Assembly: GCA_963621975.1 (NCBI GenBank)
Contig: CAVFGI010000001.1
Span: 205,191-269,190 of the forward strand
Length of the DNA: 64,000 bases
Direction of reading: 5' to 3'
Origin: UBA9732 sp963621975
GTDB taxonomy: Bacteria; Spirochaetota; Spirochaetia; Sphaerochaetales; Sphaerochaetaceae
Below are positions 44,464 to 52,541 of this stretch, piece by piece. The notes under the pieces are model-generated. The model saw only the letters and a list, made by a program, of their open reading frames with translations. It was not told the DNA's origin and ran no database searches. A program made the position numbers and the translations under genes. Positions within the stretch are counted from its first letter, which is position 1, and each line of letters starts with the position of its first letter.

Positions 44464-44887
44464 GCAAATACCTCACAACAGTGTCCAAAAGGCCATTGAT
44501 GAATCTATAGTTGACTTCAGTGCTGTATTCTTGGGAGAGTTTCACAGCCTCGTCTATGACAATGCTGGGATGTATATCCTTGCAGTACAAAAGAGTATAG
44601 ATACTAAGTCTTAGGATGTTTCTATCAACAATACTTATGTTTTCAATACTTCGTTTGGAAGAAAATCTATTAATAATCTCGTCAATCTCGTCTAAATGTT
44701 GAAGAACTCCGTTAATCATTAAAGAAGCATACAAAGTCACATCAGACTCAAGCTTTTCTTCCTCTTCTTTTGTGTAACCAACAAAACCCTCTGTATAAGG
44801 CAGAGGGCATTCATGAATTCGTGAATTAAAATCCAATGAATATAGAGTTTGAACAGCAATTGCACGAGCAAGGTGCCTAGATTTCAT
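44441..44887 (-). CDS. nusB: Transcription antitermination factor NusB
   Basis: This 148-residue helical protein begins SRHLARAIAVQTLYSLDF and has the RNILRLSIYTLLY and SIVIDEAVKLSQEYSTEVNYRFINGLLD stretches of NusB. It acts in rRNA antitermination with NusE (S10). AGGTGG lies six bases before the ATG. It follows the parvulin gene by 22 bases. Confidence 0.95.
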   Translation of the reverse strand: MKSRHLARAIAVQTLYSLDFNSRIHECPLPYTEGFVGYTKEEEEKLESDVTLYASLMINGVLQHLDEIDEIINRFSSKRSIENISIVDRNILRLSIYTLLYCKDIHPSIVIDEAVKLSQEYSTEVNYRFINGLLDTVVRYLHDSTEDK

Positions 44888-44909
44888 TCAATACCACCTA
44901 TGCAAAAAT

Positions 44910-45935
44910 TTACTTTAGATACTTAATAGAAGCTTCAGCCTTAAGATCAGCAATTAAAGAAAGATATGCTTCTTGGAACATAGTATTAACATTCTGACTA
45001 TAAACATAGTTATAAATGTAATCGCGTACAGTAGTTGTATCTGTTGGGTAAATTTTTTCATCCAAACCTAAAATTTTTGTATCATTGTGAACTGAAACCT
45101 TAACAATGTGATAACCTGCAAGGCTTTCAATAACTCCACTTACTTCACCTGCACTAAGCTCAAAAACCTTATCAAAGAAGTTTTCTCCCATATAAGCCAT
45201 GGTGTCAGTATCATTAATTTGAAGCCAACCAATTTCTCCACCTGAATCCTTTGAGTTAGCATCTTCAGAGTATTCAACAACAGCCTTCTCAAATGTAATC
45301 TTTCCAGAAGAAATCAGGTTTGAAACTTCAGTTGCCTTGGCAAGAGCAGCATCTTTATCATCACCAAACTCAAAGAAAATATGAGAGAGCTTAACATTTT
45401 CTTCGCTTATGAAAGAAGACTTATTCTTTTTGTAGAAGGCTTCAATTTCACTTGATGTTGGTTCAGCAACATTTTCAAACATATCTGCTTTTGCTGTATA
45501 AACATATGATTGAAGTAAATACTGATTAGCAAGATATTCTTTGTATTCTTCAGTTGTTAAACCATTCTGAGAAAGAAGTAGAGATTCAAATTCTTCATTA
45601 GTCAAAGAATAGCCAATTTGAGTCTCTATGCTGGACTTTTGTGATGAAAGAAGCTGTGCTTTCTGGTCATCTGTAAGTGTATAACCGTTTTTCTCAAGAC
45701 CCTGTTTAAAAAGCTCATCAGAAATAAGAGCATCCAAAACAGTTGCTTCATCAAATGTTGTACCGTAAGCTTCGCTATATCTAGAAACCGCGTCATCCAG
45801 CTGCTGCTGAGTAATAACAGCATTCTTGATTAAATTGATTCTGACAATTGGAGTAGAAACAGAATCACTAAAGACTGGTGTAGCACAAATAATAGCTACA
45901 AGAAGGATTAAAACGGTTATAATTCCCTTTTTCAT
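44910..45935 (-). CDS. Periplasmic parvulin-type peptidyl-prolyl isomerase (SurA/PrsA-like)
   Basis: This 341-residue protein has a signal peptide (KKGIITVLILLVAIICATPVFS, cut near residue 23), an N-terminal SurA-like helical chaperone region and a PpiC rotamase domain at about 175-285. That domain has VKLSHIFFEF, FEKAVVEYSEDANSKDSGGEIGW, GEVSGVIES and GYHIVKV. It probably helps fold outer-membrane or surface proteins. It sits between the flavodoxin-like gene (11-base gap) and nusB. Confidence 0.9.
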   Translation of the reverse strand: MKKGIITVLILLVAIICATPVFSDSVSTPIVRINLIKNAVITQQQLDDAVSRYSEAYGTTFDEATVLDALISDELFKQGLEKNGYTLTDDQKAQLLSSQKSSIETQIGYSLTNEEFESLLLSQNGLTTEEYKEYLANQYLLQSYVYTAKADMFENVAEPTSSEIEAFYKKNKSSFISEENVKLSHIFFEFGDDKDAALAKATEVSNLISSGKITFEKAVVEYSEDANSKDSGGEIGWLQINDTDTMAYMGENFFDKVFELSAGEVSGVIESLAGYHIVKVSVHNDTKILGLDEKIYPTDTTTVRDYIYNYVYSQNVNTMFQEAYLSLIADLKAEASIKYLK

Positions 45936-45946
45936 TATTAAACTCC

Positions 45947-46372
45947 TTAATTTCGCTCAACATGAAGCCTTTTGCCAATAGCATAGGCCATGTCAGCATT
46001 CTTTAAAACATCAGAAAGTTTAAGATACATACCTTCATTTTCCATCACATACATTAGGTTATGAAGTACTCTATTTTTTCTCAAACAATTTGAGCTTATA
46101 AAACAACTGCATCTTTTACCTGAAATGGAACCAGCTGATTTCAAAAAATCAGATACACATGCAGGAACTTTCTTTGAAAAAAAACTTTCAGCTTGAGAGA
46201 TAACAACAATATAGTCATAAGAAGACACACGTTTCCCCTGATCAAGCTTCATGTCAAAGATCTCAACAACATGCTCTCCAGATGAAGAAAGGCCCTTGGA
46301 CATACCTTCAGCCAAAGCCTTCAAATTGACATTACCAGTAGCAACGCCACCGTAAAGGATGCATATTCTCAT
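45947..46372 (-). CDS. Small flavodoxin-like-fold protein, unknown function
   Basis: This 141-residue protein begins MRICILYGGVATGNVNLKAL, which has the spacing of a flavodoxin first strand and phosphate loop (usually T-x-T-G-N-T). It continues with EIFDMK and SYDYIVVISQAESFFSKKVP, matching strands 2 and 3. The phosphate loop is only partly conserved and four Cys residues lie near the middle, so FMN binding is uncertain. AAGGGG precedes the ATG. It follows secG across a hairpin. Confidence 0.65.
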   Translation of the reverse strand: MRICILYGGVATGNVNLKALAEGMSKGLSSSGEHVVEIFDMKLDQGKRVSSYDYIVVISQAESFFSKKVPACVSDFLKSAGSISGKRCSCFISSNCLRKNRVLHNLMYVMENEGMYLKLSDVLKNADMAYAIGKRLHVERN

Positions 46373-46386
46373 AAGACCCCTTTTTA

Positions 46387-46423
46387 TGAAAATTGGCCGC
46401 CTTCATTATTTTATCAAGCGGCC
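46387..46423 (-). terminator. Possible weak terminator or attenuator after secG
   Basis: On the minus strand GGCCGC and GCGGCC pair (extendable to about eight pairs) across a loop of about 13-17 bases. AATTTTC follows, not a long U run. It may only partly reduce read-through from secG. Confidence 0.35.
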
Positions 46424-46443
46424 TAGTTTTCAAAATATTTAAA

Positions 46444-46746
46444 TTAATTCTCTGTAGATTCTGTAGATGTGGCAGCTGCTGCAGCCTTTTGAGTACTAAG
46501 AATAGAATCATCAGAAGATTTATTAAGAACAGCGACCAAAATTGCAAGAACAATAAATGCAGCCAACAAATAAGCTGTAAGCTTATTGACTACCTTATTA
46601 GATCTACCACCAAAAGCTGTTTCACTGTTACCACCAAAAATTCCACCTAGTCCAGTGTTATCTTCACTCTGAATAGCAACAAGGAAGATCAAAAGAAGAC
46701 TAACAATAACAAAAAGTACAAGAAGAATAATACTTAAAGCTGCCAT
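46444..46746 (-). CDS. secG: Preprotein translocase subunit SecG
   Basis: This 100-residue protein has two membrane helices (about 4-25 and 54-76) separated by the SecG loop LLIFLVAIQSEDNTGLGGIFGG...AFGG, then a Ser/Ala/Thr-rich tail. It joins SecYE in the translocon. It is placed after pgk-tpiA, as in other treponemes. Confidence 0.92.
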   Translation of the reverse strand: MAALSIILLVLFVIVSLLLIFLVAIQSEDNTGLGGIFGGNSETAFGGRSNKVVNKLTAYLLAAFIVLAILVAVLNKSSDDSILSTQKAAAAATSTESTEN

Positions 46747-46774
46747 ATACTACCTACTCCGTTTCAACTTAAGC

Positions 46775-47527
46775 TCAGTCAACACAATTGATGATAGGGA
46801 GGAACTGCTCAAGAGTCAGTGAAGCCCCACCAACAAGTGCTCCATCAATATGTTCGCATGCCATAAGCTCACGAACATTGGACGGTTTTACTGAACCACC
46901 ATACTGTATTATCTGATTTTCTGCAACAGCCTTTCCATACTTCTTCTCAATTAAACTTCTAATAAAAGCATGTGCAGCATTGGCATCTGCAGGAGTTGCT
47001 GTCTTACCAGTACCAATAGCCCAAACCGGCTCATAGGCAATGGTGACGTGTTTCATTTGTTCTGCTGTTACACCTTCAAGACCAACATTCACCTGAGCAG
47101 AAAGAACATCTTCCAACTTTCCGGATTCTCTTTCATCAAGAGTTTCACCAACACAAAGATCAACTTCCATACCATTAGCAAGAGCAAACAAGACCTTCTT
47201 ATTTATAAACTCATTTGTCTCACCATAGTACTGTCTTCTTTCGCTATGACCAATAATAACTGAATTTACTCCAATATCCTTGAGCATTGCACAAGAAATC
47301 TCACCCGTGTAAGCACCCTTCTCATGGTCATTAACATTTTGAGCAGAAACAATAATATTGCTACCCTTAACAGCTTCAACAACACCAGGAAGACAAACAA
47401 AAGTTGGTGCAATCATAACCTTTACTTTTGCATTTTTGGTTGCAGCAGCAAGCTCACTAGCAAACTTAGCAGCTTCACTTGGAACCAAATTCATTTTCCA
47501 GTTTCCTGCAATATATAAATTTCTCAT
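46775..47527 (-). CDS. tpiA: Triosephosphate isomerase
   Basis: This 250-residue glycolytic TIM barrel starts RNLYIAGNWKMNL, and has the catalytic His in IGHSERR and Glu in AYEPVWAIGTGKTA. GGAG precedes ATG 47527 by six bases; the open frame before it only fills the gap to pgk. It forms an operon with pgk. Confidence 0.97.
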   Translation of the reverse strand: MRNLYIAGNWKMNLVPSEAAKFASELAAATKNAKVKVMIAPTFVCLPGVVEAVKGSNIIVSAQNVNDHEKGAYTGEISCAMLKDIGVNSVIIGHSERRQYYGETNEFINKKVLFALANGMEVDLCVGETLDERESGKLEDVLSAQVNVGLEGVTAEQMKHVTIAYEPVWAIGTGKTATPADANAAHAFIRSLIEKKYGKAVAENQIIQYGGSVKPSNVRELMACEHIDGALVGGASLTLEQFLPIINCVD

Positions 47528-47539
47528 CCTAAACTCCAA

Positions 47540-48721
47540 TTATTTTTCAAGTGCTTTAATTCCAGGAAGTTCTTTTCCTTCAAGGAATTCCAATGAAGCA
47601 CCACCACCAGTAGAAACATGGCTAATTTTATCAGCAAGACCAAACTTATTAACTGCAGCAACAGAATCTCCACCACCAACAACAGTAGTAGCAGAAGAAG
47701 CAGCAAGAGCTTTAGCAACAGCTTCAGTTCCCTTTGCAAATGCAGCAAACTCAAATACTCCCATTGGGCCATTCCAGACAACAGACTTTGCATCCTTCAA
47801 TGCATCAACAATGATAGCAGTTGTCTTAGGACCAATATCCATACCCATTAGGTCATCTGGAATATCCACGCCATCAATCAAAACAGGTTCAGCATCCTCT
47901 GCAAATGTAGCAGCACACACATGGTCACAAGGCAATACAACCTTAACACCCTTCTTTGCAGCTGCATCAAGAAAGCTCTTAGCTGTTTTAAGGAAATCCT
48001 CTTCCACCAAGGACTTACCAATCTTATGCCCCTGAACCTTAAGGAAGGTATAGGCCATACCACCACCAATTACAATAGTATCACAAGTTTTCACCAAAGA
48101 CTCCAAGACCGATATCTTTGAGGAAACTTTAGAACCACCAATGATAGCAACAAATGGTTTTTCTGGATTCTCAAGAAGAGGAGCCATAAACTTAACTTCC
48201 TTCTCAATTAAGAAACCAGCATATGCAGGCAAATAATGAGCAACACCCTCTGTTGAAGCATGAGCCCTATGAGCAGTACCAAATGCATCATTCACATAAA
48301 CATCGCCATAAGAAGCAAGAGTTTTTGCAAACTCAGGATTATTTGCTTCTTCATCAGGATAGAATCTGCAATTCTCAAGAAGAAGAACTTCACCAGCTTT
48401 AAGAGCCTTAACTTCTTTTTCAACCTCTGGACCAATAACATCAGAAGCAACCTTAACAGGTCTACCAAGAAGTTCTTCAAACTTCTTTCCAACTGGAGCC
48501 ATTGAGAAATCAGGATTCTTCTTTCCCTTTGGTCTACCAAAGTGGCTCATAACAACCAAGGAAGTTCCTGGCTGCTCAAGAATGTAGTTGATAGTAGGAA
48601 GAGCAGCAAGAATTCTTGTTGCATCTGTAACCTTACCGTCTTTAACAGGAACGTTAAAATCAACTCTAATAAGTACTCTCTTGTTAGCGAGATTTGCATC
48701 TCTAATTGTATTCAGAACCAT
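47540..48721 (-). CDS. pgk: Phosphoglycerate kinase
   Basis: This 393-residue glycolytic kinase has RVLIRVDFNVPVKDGKV, SHFGRPKG, LLENCRFYPDEE, AIIGGSKVSSKI and WNGPMGVFEF. GGAG lies just before the ATG. Its leader follows the gap terminator hairpin, so it probably has its own promoter in 48722-48776, though I cannot define one with confidence. Confidence 0.97.
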   Translation of the reverse strand: MVLNTIRDANLANKRVLIRVDFNVPVKDGKVTDATRILAALPTINYILEQPGTSLVVMSHFGRPKGKKNPDFSMAPVGKKFEELLGRPVKVASDVIGPEVEKEVKALKAGEVLLLENCRFYPDEEANNPEFAKTLASYGDVYVNDAFGTAHRAHASTEGVAHYLPAYAGFLIEKEVKFMAPLLENPEKPFVAIIGGSKVSSKISVLESLVKTCDTIVIGGGMAYTFLKVQGHKIGKSLVEEDFLKTAKSFLDAAAKKGVKVVLPCDHVCAATFAEDAEPVLIDGVDIPDDLMGMDIGPKTTAIIVDALKDAKSVVWNGPMGVFEFAAFAKGTEAVAKALAASSATTVVGGGDSVAAVNKFGLADKISHVSTGGGASLEFLEGKELPGIKALEK

Positions 48722-48776
48722 ATATGCTCCGTTATCTGCTTGTATAAAAATAATTCAATAGTAAAAAACCAAGAAT

Positions 48777-48800
48777 TCAGGCCTGCAAACGCAGGCCTGA
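48777..48800 (-). terminator. Hairpin after gap, probable terminator
   Basis: TCAGGCCTGC and GCAGGCCTGA form a perfect ten-base-pair stem around a four-base loop, 17 bases after the gap stop. The U run (TTTTTT) comes only eight bases after the stem, so termination may be imperfect. Confidence 0.65.
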
Positions 48801-48817
48801 TAAATAACAAAAATAAA

Positions 48818-49828
48818 TTAACCGTTGACCTTCTTCATATGAGCAATGAGGTCAAGAACCTTGTTGGAATAACCAATTTCATTATCATACCAAGAAACAA
48901 CCTTAACGAAAGTATCGGTAAGTGCAATACCAGCCTTTGCGTCAAAGATAGAAGTTCTTGTGTCACCAAGGAAGTCAGAAGAAACAACAGCATCCTCTGT
49001 ATATCCAAGAATACCCTTAAGCTCGCCTTCAGAAGCTTTCTTCATAGCTGCACAAATTTCAGCATATGTTGCAGGCTTTGCAAGGTTAACTGTAAGGTCA
49101 ACAACAGAAACATCAAGAGTAGGAACTCTCATTGACATACCAGTAAGCTTGCCATTAAGGGAAGGAATAACCTTACCAACAGCCTTTGCAGCACCAGTTG
49201 AAGAAGGAATAATGTTACCAGAAGCAGCACGTCCACCTCTCCAGTCCTTCAAAGAAGGGCCATCAACTGTTTTCTGTGTAGCAGTTGTTGAGTGAACAGT
49301 TGTCATAAGACCATCTGTAATACCAAAATTATCATTAAGAACCTTAGCAATAGGAGCAAGGCAGTTTGTTGTGCAAGAAGCATTAGAAACAAACTGAGTT
49401 CCCTTTACATATGTATTCTCGTTAACACCGCAAACGAACATTGGAGTGTCATCCTTTGAAGGAGCTGACATAACAACATACTTAGCACCAGCATTGATAT
49501 GAGCCTGTGACTTCTCTTTTGTAAGGAAAAGGCCTGTTGATTCAACAACATATTCAGCACCAACTTCATCCCACTTAAGCTCGTTAGGATCCTTGCAGGC
49601 TGTTACACGAATCTTCTTGCCATTGACAATAAGGAGAGACTTCTCCATGTCACATTCAATAGTGCCATCAAACTGACCGTGCATTGTGTCATACTTAAGC
49701 ATGTAACCCAAGTAGTCTACTGGACAAAGGTCGTTAATTCCAACGATCTCAATGTCGTTTCTGTTCATTGCGGCGCGGAATACAAAGCGTCCAATTCTAC
49801 CAAAACCATTAATACCAACTTTAATCAT
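48818..49828 (-). CDS. gap: Glyceraldehyde-3-phosphate dehydrogenase
   Basis: This 336-residue glycolytic enzyme has IKVGINGFGRIGR (NAD binding), the catalytic Cys in SNASCTTNCLAP, STGAAKAVG and WYDNEIGYSNKV. ATG 49828 has GGAGG eight bases upstream; a longer frame to 49861 would include that site and the leader. It has its own promoter and terminator and is separate from pgk-tpiA. Confidence 0.97.
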   Translation of the reverse strand: MIKVGINGFGRIGRFVFRAAMNRNDIEIVGINDLCPVDYLGYMLKYDTMHGQFDGTIECDMEKSLLIVNGKKIRVTACKDPNELKWDEVGAEYVVESTGLFLTKEKSQAHINAGAKYVVMSAPSKDDTPMFVCGVNENTYVKGTQFVSNASCTTNCLAPIAKVLNDNFGITDGLMTTVHSTTATQKTVDGPSLKDWRGGRAASGNIIPSSTGAAKAVGKVIPSLNGKLTGMSMRVPTLDVSVVDLTVNLAKPATYAEICAAMKKASEGELKGILGYTEDAVVSSDFLGDTRTSIFDAKAGIALTDTFVKVVSWYDNEIGYSNKVLDLIAHMKKVNG

Positions 49829-49860
49829 ATGAAAGTCCTCCATATAAATTTGACATGACA

Positions 49861-49890
49861 AATATACTGAAAATGCAGTTTAACAGTCAA
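49861..49890 (-). promoter_or_regulatory. Promoter of gap
   Basis: Minus strand: TTGACT (49890-49885), an 18-base spacer and TATATT (49866-49861), leaving about 25 bases of leader with a strong ribosome binding site. No terminator is seen between the flhF stop (49926) and this promoter. Confidence 0.65.
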
Positions 49891-49925
49891 TAAAATGAAA
49901 AAAATTGTGCATATAACAAACCAAA

Positions 49926-51239
49926 CTATTCATCTGAACCTATTTGAGTATTCCATAAAGAGTTAAAGTCTAAATTAAAACCTCTCAATAAGCCCAACAT
50001 AAACGCACTTGAAGCCTTATGAATATCTCTTGGAACCATTTGGCCATCAGCAACAAACAATAAAGGTAAATTCTGACTATGACAAAGCGACAAAACATTG
50101 CCAATTGTAGATGTTTCATCTGCTTTAGTCACAATAACAGAGGTAATTCCAAAGCTTTTAAACTGCTCATAAACCTTATCCAAATCTATTTTCTTCATTG
50201 AAGCGCTAACAGTTAAATAGCATTTCAAATTCTTTTTATCAGGAACATTAAGCATAGTTCTAAGCTTAACATTAAGCTCATTATCTCTAGGACTTCTACC
50301 AATAGTATCAACCAATACCAACTCAGAATCCTGAGTCTTTTCAAGATCTTCGTAGAAGGAAGCCTCATCATCAGCTCTATAAACAGGAATATTTAATGCC
50401 TGTCCAAAATTCTCAATCTGCTCATATGCCCCAACACGAAACGAATCCAACGTGATGATACTAACCTTTTTTCTAATCTCTACAGGTGGAACTGTTCCAT
50501 AAATAGCAGCAATTTTGGCAATAGTTGTAGTCTTACCCACTCCAGTAGGCCCAACTAAAACAAAAATTCTAGGTGGATGCAACTGGCTGTTGTGGTCAAT
50601 TTCAACAGAACCAACAATTCTATCAACTACAAGAAGCTCAAACTCTTCACGAGTAGGAATAGCCGGAAATGCCAGATTCAACTGTGCACGCAAATCAGCC
50701 ATAATCCACTTGATATAGTCAGTAGAAAAGTCGTTCTCATACAACAAGTTAGAAGCATGGTTAAGAAGATCTTCAATTGCATCTCTACTCTTTTTTTCTT
50801 TAGACTCAATCTCTTTTGCTGGCTCTTTAGGCTCCTCAGGCTCTTTAGGCTCCTCAGAAGCATCCACTACAGACTCTTTTACCTCTTCAGAAGGCTGCTC
50901 TTGCAATACTTCACTATCCCTATATTTGCCAGAAACAGGATCTGGAGTCTTAGCTTCCTGCTCAAATCTTTTAATATCAGCTTCATCTTCAGCTGTAGTT
51001 TGTTCTTTAACAGGAGCCTTTTCAACATTAGAACTACTCTCTTGCATTTGCATTTGAGCATTAGAATTTTCTTCTGCTAAATAGCAAGTAAGTTCACAAT
51101 GTCTTTTTTTAGAGAGACCCAAAAAACCCTTAACAACAACATCTTTCCTACTATGAACTCTCAATTTTTCGCCGTACTCTTCTCGAGCTTTACGAACGGC
51201 ATCATCATAAGTTGGAGCAATAATTGTAATATAATTCAT
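49926..51239 (-). CDS. flhF: Flagellar biosynthesis GTPase FlhF
   Basis: This 437-residue SRP-family GTPase places flagella. The N-terminal basic domain has YITIIAPTYDDAVRKAREEYG, a Glu-rich linker (about residues 75-160, EEPKEPEEPKEPAKE) follows, and then the NG core. The core has LVGPTGVGKTTTIAKIAA, DSFRVGAYEQ, DTIGRS and TKADET. In spirochaetes it would act on periplasmic flagella. It is downstream of the LysM protein by 10 bases, not inside a flagellar operon in this window. Confidence 0.94.
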   Translation of the reverse strand: MNYITIIAPTYDDAVRKAREEYGEKLRVHSRKDVVVKGFLGLSKKRHCELTCYLAEENSNAQMQMQESSSNVEKAPVKEQTTAEDEADIKRFEQEAKTPDPVSGKYRDSEVLQEQPSEEVKESVVDASEEPKEPEEPKEPAKEIESKEKKSRDAIEDLLNHASNLLYENDFSTDYIKWIMADLRAQLNLAFPAIPTREEFELLVVDRIVGSVEIDHNSQLHPPRIFVLVGPTGVGKTTTIAKIAAIYGTVPPVEIRKKVSIITLDSFRVGAYEQIENFGQALNIPVYRADDEASFYEDLEKTQDSELVLVDTIGRSPRDNELNVKLRTMLNVPDKKNLKCYLTVSASMKKIDLDKVYEQFKSFGITSVIVTKADETSTIGNVLSLCHSQNLPLLFVADGQMVPRDIHKASSAFMLGLLRGFNLDFNSLWNTQIGSDE

Positions 51240-51249
51240 CTAAGTTTAC

Positions 51250-52503
51250 CTACAAAAAAGAATATGGGTCCAAAGAAATACCATCTTGCTCAATCTTAAA
51301 GAAGATGGTTGGACTTAAAAGATTAGTTGTACCATTACCAAAATAGCCAAGGACATCGCCTTGAGAAATTTTATCAGTAGTGTTAACACAAATATCGGCC
51401 AAGTAATTATAGAAGGTCGTATAGCCACTGGAATGAAGGATTTTTACAAACCCAGAACCATTGTCATTAAAACCCTTGTCAATGACAGTACCTGATTCAG
51501 AAGCACATACAGCAGTACCATCTGAAGCTTGCATAAGAATACCATCCAACTGAATAGCGTTTGTTCCTATAGGATTTGGAACTTTTTGATTGTAAAGCCC
51601 TACTGTCACAGCCTCAGAAGAAGGCAAAACAAAAACAGGTTCTTCTTGAACACTAAGAGTCCCAGTTTCCTGCACCGATTCAAAAGGAATAAACAACTTC
51701 TGTCCAGGCTCAACTTCTTCACTCTTAAGTCCGTTAACATCGCTTAAAGCCTTCCAACCCAAACTCAAATTAAGCTGTTGTACAATGGAAGAAAGAGTGT
51801 CCCCTTCTTTTACCGTATACATTGTACCATCTCTATCTGGAATAGAGAGCGTAGACCCAATCCAAAGCGACGTAGTATTACGAATTTGGTTAACAGAAAT
51901 AATAGTCTCACGAGAAAGCCCAAATTTTTGTGCAATAGAATCAAGCGAATCGCCATCTTGAATAACGTAATCTGTATACTTGACAATATCACGTGAGAAA
52001 GAAGACTGCTGACTTACACTTAAATTTTGCGCAATCACAGGTTTCTTCAATTCCACACCCTGATTCACCACATTTGAGTTATATTCACTGCTCTCCACTC
52101 TATAGTCCGATGCCGATAAATAATCAGTAGTTCCCTGAACTTTAGTAATAGCTTCATCTATATCAAGCGATACATTTGAGGTTTGGTCTGTAGCTTCACT
52201 TTGAGTATCACTTTGAATTTGGCTTTGAACTTCACTTGTAGTTTCATTCTTAATAACAATTTCTTTTACCGGCTCTATACTTGCATCATTGGTTGCAACA
52301 GTAGTTTTTACAGGAATATTAGAAGAATTTAACTCACTGGTTTTTACAACACTAATCCAAATAAGAAGTGCTAAAGAACACATGAGCAGACCGCTAATGA
52401 CTGAAATTAGCACCACATGGGACGAACCTTTTCTTGAGACTTTTTTCTCTGTTATGTCATCATAGTTATTTCTGCTCGTAATAACACACCTCTGTACAAT
52501 CAA
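51250..52503 (-). CDS. Membrane-anchored LysM protein with degenerate LytM/M23 domain
   Basis: This 417-residue protein has one membrane helix (about 30-52), a Ser/Thr/Glu-rich periplasmic linker, two LysM peptidoglycan-binding domains (177-222 and 228-273) and an M23-like domain (315-417). In that domain the zinc ligands are gone: HxGxD reads LDGIL (Leu319, Leu323) and HLHF reads TIFF (399-402). That makes it NlpD/EnvC-like, probably an activator or scaffold. No ATG opens the frame. I take TTG 52503, two bases from the predicted transcription start; ATT 52482 after AGAGG is an alternative. Upstream of flhF. Confidence 0.8.
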   Translation of the reverse strand: MIVQRCVITSRNNYDDITEKKVSRKGSSHVVLISVISGLLMCSLALLIWISVVKTSELNSSNIPVKTTVATNDASIEPVKEIVIKNETTSEVQSQIQSDTQSEATDQTSNVSLDIDEAITKVQGTTDYLSASDYRVESSEYNSNVVNQGVELKKPVIAQNLSVSQQSSFSRDIVKYTDYVIQDGDSLDSIAQKFGLSRETIISVNQIRNTTSLWIGSTLSIPDRDGTMYTVKEGDTLSSIVQQLNLSLGWKALSDVNGLKSEEVEPGQKLFIPFESVQETGTLSVQEEPVFVLPSSEAVTVGLYNQKVPNPIGTNAIQLDGILMQASDGTAVCASESGTVIDKGFNDNGSGFVKILHSSGYTTFYNYLADICVNTTDKISQGDVLGYFGNGTTNLLSPTIFFKIEQDGISLDPYSFL

Positions 52504-52511
52504 TCAATCTA

Positions 52512-52541
52512 ATTATAATATCAAAAGCATGGGTTCTTCAA
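52512..52541. promoter_or_regulatory. Bidirectional promoter with palindromic -10 (ATTATAAT)
   Basis: ATTATAAT (52512-52519) is self-complementary and gives a perfect TATAAT on both strands. For the leftward LysM-flhF pair, TTGAAG (52541-52536) lies 18 bases upstream, inside the coding start of the FtsI-like gene. No good -35 is seen for the rightward gene, whose ATG follows its -10 by nine bases. Confidence 0.6.

Noticed and set aside
47358..48035. 225-codon rightward open frame opposite pgk and tpiA
   Set aside because: It lies wholly antisense to two conserved glycolytic genes, has no ribosome binding site, and its composition mirrors their codons.
48542..49135. 197-codon rightward open frame opposite pgk and gap
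   Set aside because: It crosses the gap terminator hairpin and two conserved genes, with Asn/Lys/Ser-rich shadow composition.
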